From the NCBI RefSeq assembly GCF_001646785.1, contig NZ_LRRH01000039.1, forward strand, positions 1-64,000: DNA of 64,000 nucleotides, in the 5' to 3' direction. A model generated the notes under the pieces. That model saw nothing but the letters and a program-made list of their open reading frames with translations, did not search any database and was not told the origin of the DNA. Below are positions 56,492 through 64,000 of this stretch, piece after piece (position 1 is the stretch's first letter; each line of letters opens with the position of its first letter). The translations under genes were made by a program, and so were the position numbers. The DNA comes from Rhodococcus phenolicus (GTDB lineage: Bacteria; Actinomycetota; Actinomycetes; Mycobacteriales; Mycobacteriaceae).

Positions 56492-56534
56492 AGGACCGGT
56501 TGACGCAGTGTCAGTAGGACCGGTTGATGCAGTG
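56492..56534. repeat. Tandem duplication spanning the methanol dehydrogenase stop codon
   Basis: AGGACCGGTTGACGCAGTG (56492-56510) and AGGACCGGTTGATGCAGTG (56516-56534) differ by one base and are 24 bp apart. The second copy encodes the last residues of the dehydrogenase (HCINRS); the first follows the stop codon and would encode HCVNRS. A segment of eight codons was evidently duplicated, leaving one copy untranslated. Confidence 0.8.
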
Positions 56535-57782
56535 GTCGACGACCGGGATCATCGATTCGACCGTGACCTCGCGGGGGTTGCCGGGGGTGCACCAGTCGCC
56601 CTGGATGTGCTCGGAGATCGCCCGCACGGTCTTCTCGTCGCCGCGGATCACATCACCGCGACCCTCGTACTTCTTGGTGTTCATCTGGTTCTTCTCGTAC
56701 GAGTCGGTGCGCACGGACCCGAAGTTGTCGGGGATCCCGACGTCCTTGGCCAGCCGGATCGCGGCCTCGACCGCGGCGTCGGCGGCCTGCACGGTGGTCA
56801 TGTTGCGGGTGTCGACTCCCATCGCGGTCGCGATGCGGGCGTACTGCTCGTAGCGCGAGGGCAGGTTGTACTCCCACACCCGGGGCAACGCGATCGCGTT
56901 GTTGAGGCCGTGGTGGCTGTCGAAGAACGCGGAGACGGCGTGCGAGATCGAGTGCACGATGCCCAGACCGCCGGAGTTGAACGCCTGCGCGGCGATGTAC
57001 TGGGCGTTCATCATGCCTTCGCGGGCCTTGAGGTTGCGCGGTTCGAACACGGCCTCGCGCAGGTTCTTCGCGACCAGCTCGATGGAGTAGAGCGCGTTGC
57101 CCAGCGACGGCGCGAAGTCCAGGCGCGAGACGTACGGCTCGGAGCCGTGCGCGAGGACGTCGAAGCCGCAGTAGGCGGTGAAGTGCTGGGGGCAGCTGTA
57201 GTACAGCAGCGGGTCGTCGATGGCGAGGGTGACGATCGTCGCCTCGTCGAAGCCGACCCACTTGTGCGGGTGGTCCATGTCGGAGGTGTCGGTGATGACA
57301 TACGCCCACGACGTCTCCGAGCCGGTGCCGGCGGTGGTGGAGACGGCGATGTGCGGCGGGTTCTCCTTGTTGGTGGACTTGGCGAAGCCTTCGAACTCGT
57401 TGATGTTGCGGCCGTCGTGGGCGATGACGACGCGAGCGCCCTTGGCGGCGTCGTGGCTCGAGCCACCGCCGATGGAGATGATCGAGTCGCACTTCTCCTG
57501 CTGGTAGAGGGCCGCGGCCTCCATGACGTTGTAGTCCTTGGGGTTGGACTCGACCTTGTCGTAGAGGACGACCTCGACACCCTGGTATTCGATCTTGCCG
57601 ATCAGTTCCTCGATGATGCCGGAGCCGCGCAGACCCGTCGTCATCAGCAGGGTGCGCTTGAATCCGAGGTTCTTGGCCTCGACGCCGATGATGTCGTGCG
57701 CACCCACGCCCATCAGTGCGCGCGGGAAGGGGTGGAACTCCTTGATCGGGAAGTCCCAGATCTGATTGAGCTCGATGGCCAT
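56511..57782 (-). CDS. mno: NDMA-dependent methanol dehydrogenase (Mno/Mdo/ThcE family)
   Basis: A 423-residue group III iron/zinc alcohol dehydrogenase. Its start (ELNQIWDFPIKEFHPFPRALMGVGAHDIIGVEAKNLG) is typical of actinobacterial NDMA-dependent methanol dehydrogenases. The NAD site is ISIGGGSSHDAAKGARVVIAHDGRNINEFEG. Metal ligands fit AYCGFDVLAHGSEPYVS and GIVHSISHAVSAFFDSHHGLNNAIALPRVWEYN. GAGGAGTGACACG precedes the ATG. It heads an operon with the MoxR-like ATPase and VWA protein. Mycofactocin is the natural electron acceptor of this class; methanol, ethanol or 1,3-propanediol may be the substrate. Confidence 0.94.
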   Translation of the reverse strand: MAIELNQIWDFPIKEFHPFPRALMGVGAHDIIGVEAKNLGFKRTLLMTTGLRGSGIIEELIGKIEYQGVEVVLYDKVESNPKDYNVMEAAALYQQEKCDSIISIGGGSSHDAAKGARVVIAHDGRNINEFEGFAKSTNKENPPHIAVSTTAGTGSETSWAYVITDTSDMDHPHKWVGFDEATIVTLAIDDPLLYYSCPQHFTAYCGFDVLAHGSEPYVSRLDFAPSLGNALYSIELVAKNLREAVFEPRNLKAREGMMNAQYIAAQAFNSGGLGIVHSISHAVSAFFDSHHGLNNAIALPRVWEYNLPSRYEQYARIATAMGVDTRNMTTVQAADAAVEAAIRLAKDVGIPDNFGSVRTDSYEKNQMNTKKYEGRGDVIRGDEKTVRAISEHIQGDWCTPGNPREVTVESMIPVVDHCINRSY

Positions 57783-57817
57783 CGTGTCACTCCTCGGTCT
57801 CCGGGTGGCTCACTGCG

Positions 57818-57833
57818 TGTGATCCACATCTCA
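57818..57833. promoter_or_regulatory. CRP-like box upstream of the NDMA methanol dehydrogenase
   Basis: TGTGA-TCCACA-TCTCA matches TGTGA-N6-TCACA with one mismatch. It lies 36-51 bp upstream of the start codon. The rest of the 356-bp divergent gap to kshB holds the KstR operator and no gene. Confidence 0.5.
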
Positions 57834-58042
57834 TCCGGGATCCACCGTGGCGGACGACGCCGCGGCAGTGAAGAGCTACGAGCCGGAACCGTCCGGTTTG
57901 CGGGCCGAAGCCGTCCGGTCGAGCGCTCCCGCCTGCCCGGTCGGACAGGTCCGCGTCCCGCCGACCGGGATACGACTGTGTCGACGCGGTGGGCCTCCCG
58001 GTACCGTTTCCCTGCCGCCCGCTCCGGCTGCTACCCTTGAAC

Positions 58043-58056
58043 TAGAACACGTTCTA
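58043..58056. promoter_or_regulatory. KstR operator upstream of kshB
   Basis: TAGAACACGTTCTA is an exact match to the established KstR consensus TnnAACnnGTTnnA and is a perfect palindrome extended to 16 bp (58042-58057). It ends about 82 bp before the kshB start. KstR represses cholesterol-degradation genes and is released by a steroid CoA ester, so kshB should be induced on steroids. Confidence 0.9.
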
Positions 58057-58138
58057 GATCTGGTCCGGTCCGGCGGGCCGCGCGACCGCACCACATGTTC
58101 CAAGGCGCTACCTGCACGACGAGAGGACGAAACACCCC

Positions 58139-59194
58139 ATGACGACAGTCGAGGTGCCGCACGGCTCACGATCGGTGATCCTCACCGTTTCCGCCGTCAT
58201 CGAGGAGACGTCCGACGCACGCTCGCTGGTCTTCGAGGTACCGACCGACCTGCGGGACAAGTTCGCGTACAAGCCCGGCCAGTTCCTCACCCTGCGCATC
58301 CCCAGCGACCGCACCGGCTCGGTGGCGCGCTGCTACTCGCTCGCGAGCTCGCCGTTCACCGACGACTCCCCGAAGGTCACCGTCAAGCGCACCGTCGACG
58401 GCTACGGGTCGAACTGGCTGTGCGACCGGATCTCGGCCGGCGACCGCATCGAGGTGCTCCCCCCGTCCGGTGTGTTCACCCCCAAGTCGCTCGACCAGGA
58501 CTTCCTCCTGTTCGGCGCCGGCAGCGGCATCACCCCGGTGATCTCGATCCTCAAGTCGGCGCTGACCCAGGGCTCCGGCAGGGTCGTGCTCGTCTACGCC
58601 AACCGCGACGAATCGTCGGTCATCTTCGCCGAGGAACTGCGCGCCCTGGCCGACAAGTACCCGACGCGGCTGACCGTCGTGCACTGGCTCGAATCCGTGC
58701 AGGGCCTGCCCACCGCCGAGCAGCTCGCCGCGCTCGCCGCCCCGTACACCGGGCACCAGGCATTCATGTGCGGGCCCGGCCCGTTCATGGACACCGTCCA
58801 CGCCGCCCTGCACGCCGCGGGCATGGAGCGCACCCAGGTGCACGCCGAGGTGTTCAACTCACTCGCCGGCGACCCGTTCGCCGATGCCGCGCCGGTCGAG
58901 ATCAGCGACGAGGAAGCCGCCGAGGCCGCGACCGTCGAGGTCGAACTCGACGGCGAGACCCACACCCTGTCGTGGCCGCGGAAGCAGACGCTCGTCGACA
59001 TCATGCTGTCCAAGGGCCTCGACGTGCCCTACTCCTGCCAGGAAGGCGAGTGCGGGTCCTGCGCGTGCACCGTCCTCGAGGGCGAGGTCGAGATGGAGCA
59101 CTGCGACATCCTCGATCCCGAGGACATCGAGGCCGGTTACATCCTCGGTTGCCAGGCCAAGCCGGTCAGCGACAACCTCAAGATCCAGTTCTGA
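58139..59194 (+). CDS. kshB: 3-ketosteroid 9-alpha-hydroxylase reductase KshB
   Basis: A 351-residue reductase. The FAD domain has FLTLRIPSDRTGSVARCYSLASSPF (RxYS motif) and the NAD domain has LFGAGSGITPVISILKSAL and FMCGPGPFM. The C-terminal plant-type 2Fe-2S domain carries CQEGECGSCAC with a distant fourth cysteine in LGCQAKP. It closely resembles mycobacterial KshB in every segment I compared from memory. It passes electrons from NADH to the oxygenase KshA in steroid ring opening. The KstR box upstream supports this assignment. AGAGGA lies ahead of the ATG. Confidence 0.92.
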   Translation: MTTVEVPHGSRSVILTVSAVIEETSDARSLVFEVPTDLRDKFAYKPGQFLTLRIPSDRTGSVARCYSLASSPFTDDSPKVTVKRTVDGYGSNWLCDRISAGDRIEVLPPSGVFTPKSLDQDFLLFGAGSGITPVISILKSALTQGSGRVVLVYANRDESSVIFAEELRALADKYPTRLTVVHWLESVQGLPTAEQLAALAAPYTGHQAFMCGPGPFMDTVHAALHAAGMERTQVHAEVFNSLAGDPFADAAPVEISDEEAAEAATVEVELDGETHTLSWPRKQTLVDIMLSKGLDVPYSCQEGECGSCACTVLEGEVEMEHCDILDPEDIEAGYILGCQAKPVSDNLKIQF

Positions 59195-59212
59195 CCCACG
59201 CACGACCGAACC

Positions 59213-59250
59213 GGTGATCCGGCGTCCGCGACCGCGGAGGCCGGATCACC
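59213..59250. terminator. Terminator hairpin between kshB and the AlkD-like gene
   Basis: An outer perfect 11-bp stem (GGTGATCCGGC with GCCGGATCACC) and an inner TCCGCG/CGCGGA stem, separated by one G-G mismatch, make a long hairpin with a tiny loop. It starts 18 bp after the kshB stop and covers the stop codon of the convergent gene. Confidence 0.75.
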
Positions 59251-59989
59251 GCAGTGCCCGCAGCCGGGCCCGTTCGGCCGCGTCGAGGTGCTCGGTCGCG
59301 TAGCTCAGCGCGGTTCGACCCATCGCCGCCGCCCGCGCATCGAGGAACCGCACCAGCGCGTCACGGTCGACGCGTTTGCCGACCTCCCGCAGCATCCACC
59401 CCGCCGCCTTCTGGATCAGGTCCCGCCGGTCGTCGAGCACCCGCGCGACCAGCGTCAGCGTGGGTTCGGCCGTGCCGTGCCTGATGAACGCGAAACTCGC
59501 GAGCAGGCCGGCCCGGCGCCGCCACAGATCCGGGTCGTCGACGAGTTCGGTCAGCAGCCCGGCCTCGGCGGGATTGTCGCGGACCCACTCGCCGACGATC
59601 CGGTCCGCCGACGCATCGACCAGGTCCCAGTTGTTCACGCGACCGCACCGCAACGCGTCGAGGTAGCACGCGACGATGCGGTCGCGGGCGTCGCGGTCGC
59701 GGCCGAACCGGTCGACGAGGATCAACAACCCAGCCAGGCGATGTTCGTGGACGGGACTGTCGAGCAGCACGCGAGCCTGCCCGATCGGCAGCGTCCGGAA
59801 CCGGCGGACGACCGCACGGGTCTGCGGCACCCGCAGTCCCAGGAACTCGTCGCCCTCGCCGTACTCGCCCGGCCCGGTCTTGAAGAAGCGACGCGACCGC
59901 TCCGCCGCGGCCGGATCGGCCAGCCCGTCGAGCGCGAGCCGCACCTCCCCGGCCGTCGTGTCCGCGGGTGCGTTCCTCTCATCAGTCAC
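59246..59989 (-). CDS. AlkD-like DNA alkylation repair protein (HEAT-like repeats)
   Basis: A 247-residue all-helical protein of the DNA alkylation repair family. Typical segments are RFFKTGPGEYGEGDEFLGLRVPQTRAVVRRF, NNWDLVDASADRIVGEWV, LWRRRAGLLASFAFIRHG and DLIQKAAGWMLREVGKRVDRDALVRFLD. The WDLVD aspartate and the QKAxGWMLRE helix correspond to conserved AlkD positions. The start is GTG 59989. Family members excise N3- and N7-alkylpurines. Activity here is inferred. Confidence 0.88.
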   Translation of the reverse strand: MTDERNAPADTTAGEVRLALDGLADPAAAERSRRFFKTGPGEYGEGDEFLGLRVPQTRAVVRRFRTLPIGQARVLLDSPVHEHRLAGLLILVDRFGRDRDARDRIVACYLDALRCGRVNNWDLVDASADRIVGEWVRDNPAEAGLLTELVDDPDLWRRRAGLLASFAFIRHGTAEPTLTLVARVLDDRRDLIQKAAGWMLREVGKRVDRDALVRFLDARAAAMGRTALSYATEHLDAAERARLRALR

Positions 59990-60249
59990 GGCTGTCGAGG
60001 GTACGGTCCCGCCGCGCCGGACATCGGGAACTGCAGCCCCATCGCCGCGGTGGTTCGGAATCCGCCCGCGTCACAGGGCGAGCGGATTCCGATTCGTGCG
60101 GCGATTTCCCGAATATGACGATTCGACGAAAACGTACGCCGACCTGCAATGTCGAGTTACCGCACCGCAACCGCCGAACATCTTGACCGACCGGTCGATC
60201 AGACCTATACCGAAAGACGGAAGGACACACTCTCACAAGGAGGCTCACC

Positions 60250-60612
60250 ATGTTCTCCGACAGCCGGCTGCAGGACTATGTGGCCGTCATTCTGGGCGTC
60301 TTCGCCGCCCTGTCGCCGTTGTGGCTCGCCACGAACGACGCGGCCATGTGGTCGCTGATCGTCCTCGGCGTGCTGGTCGCCCTGTGCGGTATCGCGCAGA
60401 TCGCCCGGCCGTCGATGGCAGCGATCGACTATGCAATGGGTGTCTTCGGTGTGCTGATGTTCCTGTCCCCCTGGGTCATGGGCTACACCGAGTACAACGG
60501 CGCCTCGTGGACCGCGTGGATCGTCGGTGTTCTCACCGTCGTCGTCGCCGTCGCGGCCCTGCCCGTCATGAACGCCCGCATGCACGGAGGCGGACTGGCA
60601 ACCCATCACTGA
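60250..60612 (+). CDS. SPW repeat membrane protein
   Basis: A 120-residue membrane protein with four helices and two SPW motifs (LSPLWL near residue 21 and LSPWVM near residue 77), the defining repeat of this family. AAGGAGG precedes the ATG by 6 nt, a strong site. Function in the family is unknown. The 260-bp gap upstream contains no gene that I can support; the TetR gene follows 82 bp downstream. Confidence 0.85.
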   Translation: MFSDSRLQDYVAVILGVFAALSPLWLATNDAAMWSLIVLGVLVALCGIAQIARPSMAAIDYAMGVFGVLMFLSPWVMGYTEYNGASWTAWIVGVLTVVVAVAALPVMNARMHGGGLATHH

Positions 60613-60694
60613 TCCGCACACCGATTCCGCGACCCCGGGGCGAGTGGCCACCGTGCCCTCGCCCCCCGCACGGATCGTCGAAAGTGGTGCGCAG

Positions 60695-61330
60695 ATGAGC
60701 ACCCACCTCCCCCGCCCGGGCCGCCGTCGCGCGAGGCGCGACGGCCGCACCCGTACCCGCATCCTCGATGCCGCCGAAACCCTGTTCGCGACGAACGGTT
60801 TCGACGCCACCGCGACCGCGACGATCGCCGCGACCGCAGACGTGCCGAAAGGCCTGATCTTCTACTACTTCCCGACGAAGGAGGCCATCCTCGACACGCT
60901 CGTCGCCGAACGGATGCCGGCCGAACCGATCACCGACGTGACCGCGCTCGTCGAACCCGGCGATCCCGCGGCGAGCCTCGTCAACCTGGACACCGCGCTG
61001 AACCTGCGGGATCACCGGTCACCCGTGCTCCGGGTGATCATCTGGCGCGAAGCCGCCGGCCACCCCGACGTGCGGACCCACCTGCACCGGCTGCGCTCGA
61101 ACCTGCACGACGTCACGATGCGGCTGCTGCAGGCCAGCGCACCAGGGCCGGTGCAGCCGGGCACCCTACGTGCCTGCGCGACCACGTGGGTGTCGGCGAT
61201 GTTCTCGGCGGCGAGCATCGACCGGCTGCTCGACCTCGACGGGCCGGCCCGCAACCGCGAGGATCTGCGCACCGTGGCGCGGGTCGTCGCAGCCGGGATG
61301 ACCGGCATGGGGACGGTGTCGTTCGGCTGA
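60695..61330 (+). CDS. TetR family transcriptional regulator
   Basis: A 211-residue TetR regulator with helix-turn-helix RTRTRILDAAETLFATNGFDATATATIAATADVPKGLIFYYFPTKEAILDTL. I chose ATG 60695 after GAAAGTGG; GTG 60644 would add 17 residues. It is co-directional with the SPW gene and converges with the glutamate-racemase-like gene, leaving 9 bp. Its targets and ligand are unknown. Confidence 0.82.
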   Translation: MSTHLPRPGRRRARRDGRTRTRILDAAETLFATNGFDATATATIAATADVPKGLIFYYFPTKEAILDTLVAERMPAEPITDVTALVEPGDPAASLVNLDTALNLRDHRSPVLRVIIWREAAGHPDVRTHLHRLRSNLHDVTMRLLQASAPGPVQPGTLRACATTWVSAMFSAASIDRLLDLDGPARNREDLRTVARVVAAGMTGMGTVSFG

Positions 61331-61339
61331 CCGGCACGG

Positions 61340-62116
61340 TCAGCCGACGGCATCACCGGCGGGAGCGAGCAGGATCCGTCCGGCCTCGAAGGCCCGGGCA
61401 CCGTCGGGCAGTGCACCGGGCTCACCACTGAGAAACACTTCGACGCGGCCCGACCCATGGTTCGAACGGTCCAGCGCATCTATGCGGCGCAGGGTCTGGC
61501 GTGCAACGGCCTCGGCACTGTCGAACAGTCGCACGCCCTGCGGCAGCTGCGCCGCGATCGAGTCCGCGACCAGCGGATAGTGGGTACAGCCGAGCACCAC
61601 ACCGGTGACATCCGCCGGGGTCCGCGCGACGGCGGATGCGATGGCCGCGGCGGCTCCGGCCCGGTCGCCGCGGTCGATCGAGTCGGCCAGTCCGTGACAC
61701 GCGACACCGACGACCTCGCTGCCGTTCGCGAACTGCGCGATGAGACCGGCCTGATAGCTGCTGGCGGTGGTCGCGGCGGTCGCCCAGATCGCCACGGACT
61801 CGCACGCCGCCGCGGCCGGTTTGATCGCCGGGACCGTGCCGACCACGGGGATTCCGTCGCCGAGGTCGCGGCGGACCTCGGCGAGCGCGGTGACGGATGC
61901 GGTGTTGCACGGCAGTACGACGACCTCGGCTCCGCGCCGTACCGCCCGCCGGGCCGTGGTGACGACCTGTTCGATCACCCAGTCCCGCGGCTTCGGACCC
62001 CACGGCGCACCGTCCGGATCCATCGACAGCATCAGGTCCAGGTCGGGCCGCAATCGGCGCAGCCACGCCGAGGTCGGCAGCAGGCCGAAACCCGAGTCGA
62101 TGAGCGCAACGATCAC
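61340..62116 (-). CDS. Aspartate/glutamate racemase family protein (MurI-like)
   Basis: A 258-residue racemase-family protein with both catalytic cysteines visible, in VLPCNTASVTAL (about residue 69) and VLGCTHYPLVADSI (about 175), and the acidic start IDSGFG. It differs from the usual MurI by the DLMLSMDPDGAPWGPKPRDWVIEQV segment where VFDSGVGGL and the following helix would be expected. It may therefore be a second, specialised racemase rather than the cell-wall enzyme. The start is GTG 62116. Confidence 0.8.
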   Translation of the reverse strand: MIVALIDSGFGLLPTSAWLRRLRPDLDLMLSMDPDGAPWGPKPRDWVIEQVVTTARRAVRRGAEVVVLPCNTASVTALAEVRRDLGDGIPVVGTVPAIKPAAAACESVAIWATAATTASSYQAGLIAQFANGSEVVGVACHGLADSIDRGDRAGAAAAIASAVARTPADVTGVVLGCTHYPLVADSIAAQLPQGVRLFDSAEAVARQTLRRIDALDRSNHGSGRVEVFLSGEPGALPDGARAFEAGRILLAPAGDAVG

Positions 62117-62177
62117 GGTACGAATCTAGCGCGCGGCGCCGACCGGACCTGCGGGGGCAGGCGCGGACCGTGTCCGG

Positions 62178-63383
62178 TCACGACGTGGGAGCGAGCATCT
62201 CCTCGATCGGTGCCCCGGCCGCGATCTTCGCGCGGGTCTTCATCACCTGCGCCGGCAGGCCGCCGCCGACGACACCGACCAGGCGCCCGTCCCGCTCGTA
62301 GTAGACGAGGAACTTGCGGCCGTCGTCGCGCACGACGTGCACGGTGTCCTGCGCCGAGACCGCCCCCAGGCCCTGGATCTTGAGGTCGTACTGGTCGCTC
62401 CAGAAGTACGGGACCTGCGCGGCCCGGTCGCTCTCGTCACCGAGCAGCGCCTTCGCCAGCACCGAGGCCTGCTCGCCGGCGCTCGTCCAGTGCTCGACGC
62501 GCTTGCGGCCACCGTCGGGTAGCTGCCAGGACGCCACATCGCCGACCGCCCACACGTGACCGGCGGACGTGCGGCCCGCGGTGTCGCACACCACGCCGTT
62601 GTCGACCGTCACGCCGGAACCGTCCAGCCATTCGGTGACCGGGACCGACCCGATGCCGAGAACGACGAGGTCCACCGCGATCTCGGTGCCGTCCCCCAGG
62701 ACCGCGCCGGTGACCCGGCCGTCGCCGCGCAACTCGGTGAGGCCGACACCCGACCGCACGTCGACACCCTCACCGGTGTGCAGGCGCTCGACGAACGTGC
62801 CGACCTCGGTGCCCAGCACCGACGCGAGCGGAGTGGGCTGTGGCTCGACGAGCACGACGTCCATGCCGCAGGCCCGCAGACTCGCCGCGACCTCGCAGCC
62901 GATGAAACCGGCGCCGACGATCAGGGCCCGGCCGCCCGGGGTGATGTCGCCGCGCAGGCCCACGCTGTCCTCGACGGACCGAAGCACGTGGACGCCGGCC
63001 AGGTCGGGCAGCCCGGGGATGCGGCGCGGACGCAGGCCCGTCGCGATGATCAGCTCGTCGTAACCGAGCGTGGTGCCGTCGGCCAGAGCGACGGTGCGCG
63101 CGGCGTCGTCGAGCGACTCCACCGCGACACCGAGTCGCAGGTCGATGCGCTGCTCGTCGAAGAACTCGCGGGGCCGCAGGGTGGTGTCCTCGCGTTCGCC
63201 GCGGATCACGTCCTTGGACAGCGGAGGCCGGTCGTACGGCAGGTGCTCCTCGGCCCCGACCAGCACGATCTCACCGTCGAATCCGGCGCGCCGCAGTTCC
63301 TCGGCGGTCCGGACCCCGGCCAGCCCGGCGCCGACGACGACGACCTTCCCGGTCGCGTCCGCGGTCCCATGATCAGTCGACAC
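62178..63383 (-). CDS. FAD-dependent ferredoxin/rubredoxin reductase-type oxidoreductase
   Basis: A 401-residue pyridine nucleotide-disulfide family flavoprotein. The FAD site is KVVVVGAGLAGVRTAEELRRAGF, with YDRPPLSKDVI; the NAD site is ALIVGAGFIGCEVAASLRACGMDVVLVE; the second FAD site is VWAVGDVASW. It resembles reductases that supply electrons to P450 or ring-hydroxylating oxygenases through a ferredoxin. AAGGATGAACAC precedes GTG 63383. No oxygenase is adjacent, so the partner is unknown. GGTGAC-N4-GTCACC (63403-63418) lies upstream. Confidence 0.88.
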   Translation of the reverse strand: MSTDHGTADATGKVVVVGAGLAGVRTAEELRRAGFDGEIVLVGAEEHLPYDRPPLSKDVIRGEREDTTLRPREFFDEQRIDLRLGVAVESLDDAARTVALADGTTLGYDELIIATGLRPRRIPGLPDLAGVHVLRSVEDSVGLRGDITPGGRALIVGAGFIGCEVAASLRACGMDVVLVEPQPTPLASVLGTEVGTFVERLHTGEGVDVRSGVGLTELRGDGRVTGAVLGDGTEIAVDLVVLGIGSVPVTEWLDGSGVTVDNGVVCDTAGRTSAGHVWAVGDVASWQLPDGGRKRVEHWTSAGEQASVLAKALLGDESDRAAQVPYFWSDQYDLKIQGLGAVSAQDTVHVVRDDGRKFLVYYERDGRLVGVVGGGLPAQVMKTRAKIAAGAPIEEMLAPTS

Positions 63384-63605
63384 GTGTTCATCCTTCGATT
63401 GTGGTGACGCCGGTCACCCCCGATACCGTTCAACTTTTCTACCAAACGGTGAGGTCGGGCGACAGTCCTACGGTGCGGCGACCGTCGAGGGAAACACCGT
63501 GCGCCTGCATGCCATCGGGGGGTGGGAGTCACTAGAGTCGAGGGCAACGTGCAGACAACGGAGTCGACCACGGACACCACCGGCAGCGCTTCCGAGGAGT
63601 CCCCC

Positions 63606-64000
63606 ATGACCAGCGACAGCGGCGCAGGGTTCAGCCGCGTACAGTTCGGCGTCGGCACCTCGCCCGGCCCCGTCGACACTCAGGGCCGCACGATCATCGC
63701 CGACGCCGTCGTCGCGAAGATCGCCGGCATCGCCACCCGCGAGATCAGCGGTGTGTTCGACGTGGGTGCCGGCACGACCCGGGTCGTCGGCGCGCTGCGC
63801 GACCGGATCCCCGGGGCGCGCATCAACCACGGGCAGGGCGTGGCCGTCGAGGTCGGCGAGAAGCAGGCCGCGATCGACATCGGCATCGTCGCCGAGTACG
63901 GCGTGGCACTGCACGAACTCGCGGTCGCGATCCGGCACAACGTGATCGGCGCGGTCGAACGGATGACCGGCCTCGAGGTCACCGAGGTCAACATCACCGT
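63606..64000 (+). CDS. Asp23/Gls24 family protein (3' end outside window)
   Basis: The visible ~131 residues show the Asp23/Gls24 pattern: GRTIIADAVVAKIAGIATREISGVFDV, GVAVEVGEKQAAIDIGIVAEYGVALHELAVAIRHNVIGAVERMTGLEVTEVNITV. GAGGAG precedes ATG 63606; an in-frame GTG at 63549 behind GAGGG is the alternative and would add 19 residues. Members form multi-gene envelope-stress loci in actinobacteria, so related genes are expected beyond the window. Confidence 0.85.
   Translation, partial: MTSDSGAGFSRVQFGVGTSPGPVDTQGRTIIADAVVAKIAGIATREISGVFDVGAGTTRVVGALRDRIPGARINHGQGVAVEVGEKQAAIDIGIVAEYGVALHELAVAIRHNVIGAVERMTGLEVTEVNIT

Noticed and set aside
56645-56652. GGATCACA inside the methanol dehydrogenase gene
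   Set aside because: It is within coding sequence near the 3' end with no promoter expected; probably chance.
55194-58040. A 948-codon plus-strand frame opposite the AAA and methanol dehydrogenase genes
   Set aside because: Same reason: it is the antisense image of two clear genes.

Overview
The window is chromosomal DNA of a GC-rich mycolate actinomycete, most likely Rhodococcus or a close relative. This is inferred from the GC-rich third codon positions, a complete mycofactocin locus, NDMA-dependent alcohol dehydrogenases, a leucine-degradation cluster in the Rv2498c-Rv2506 order known from mycobacteria, and kshB preceded by an exact KstR operator. No rRNA, tRNA or CRISPR array was seen.

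Left part (1-20 kb): the start of an NRPS gene (condensation domain) running off the left edge; a small membrane protein; a methylcrotonyl-CoA carboxylase/leucine catabolism operon (citE-maoC-fadE-accA1-accD1) divergent from its TetR gene; a very large patatin-like protein; a GlsB/YeaQ protein; a Zn NDMA-type alcohol dehydrogenase; a FadD35-like acyl-CoA synthetase; an MHS-family transporter with a striking double-dyad promoter; a winged-helix-like protein; and a siderophore-type binding lipoprotein.

Centre (20-58 kb): an extended mycofactocin and alcohol/aldehyde region. mftA-B-C-D, two OYE/FadH-type oxidoreductases and a mycofactocin-coupled SDR lie on the minus strand, divergent from mftR, a methyltransferase (mftM) and a GyrI-like gene. 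mftE-F-G are separated from mftD and sit behind a CGNR zinc-finger regulator and an SRPBCC protein. They are followed by a GAF/wHTH regulator, an aldehyde dehydrogenase, a DUF779 protein and ethanolamine ammonia-lyase EutBC. Further right are an ABC exporter, a secreted lipase, an iron alcohol dehydrogenase fused by GTGA/ATGA overlaps to a histidine kinase and LuxR-type regulator (ErcA/MnoSR-like), and an NDMA-dependent methanol dehydrogenase operon with a MoxR-type AAA ATPase and a VWA protein. Between these two alcohol operons a gamma-glutamyltransferase gene has been wrecked: a serine-recombinase element with a possible HEPN protein sits in place of its middle.

Right part (58-64 kb): kshB, an AlkD-like protein, an SPW membrane protein, a TetR regulator, a glutamate-racemase-like enzyme, a ferredoxin-reductase-type flavoprotein and the start of an Asp23/Gls24 gene.

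Functional picture (inference): alcohols and ethanolamine are oxidised through mycofactocin-dependent dehydrogenases and an NAD aldehyde dehydrogenase to acids. The most interesting unexplained signal is a set of CRP/GlxR-like TGTGA-N6-TCACA boxes, of varying quality, in front of mftA/mftR, both NDMA dehydrogenases, the iron ADH, the aldehyde dehydrogenase and the MHS transporter. They suggest one cAMP-type regulator over the scattered parts of this pathway.
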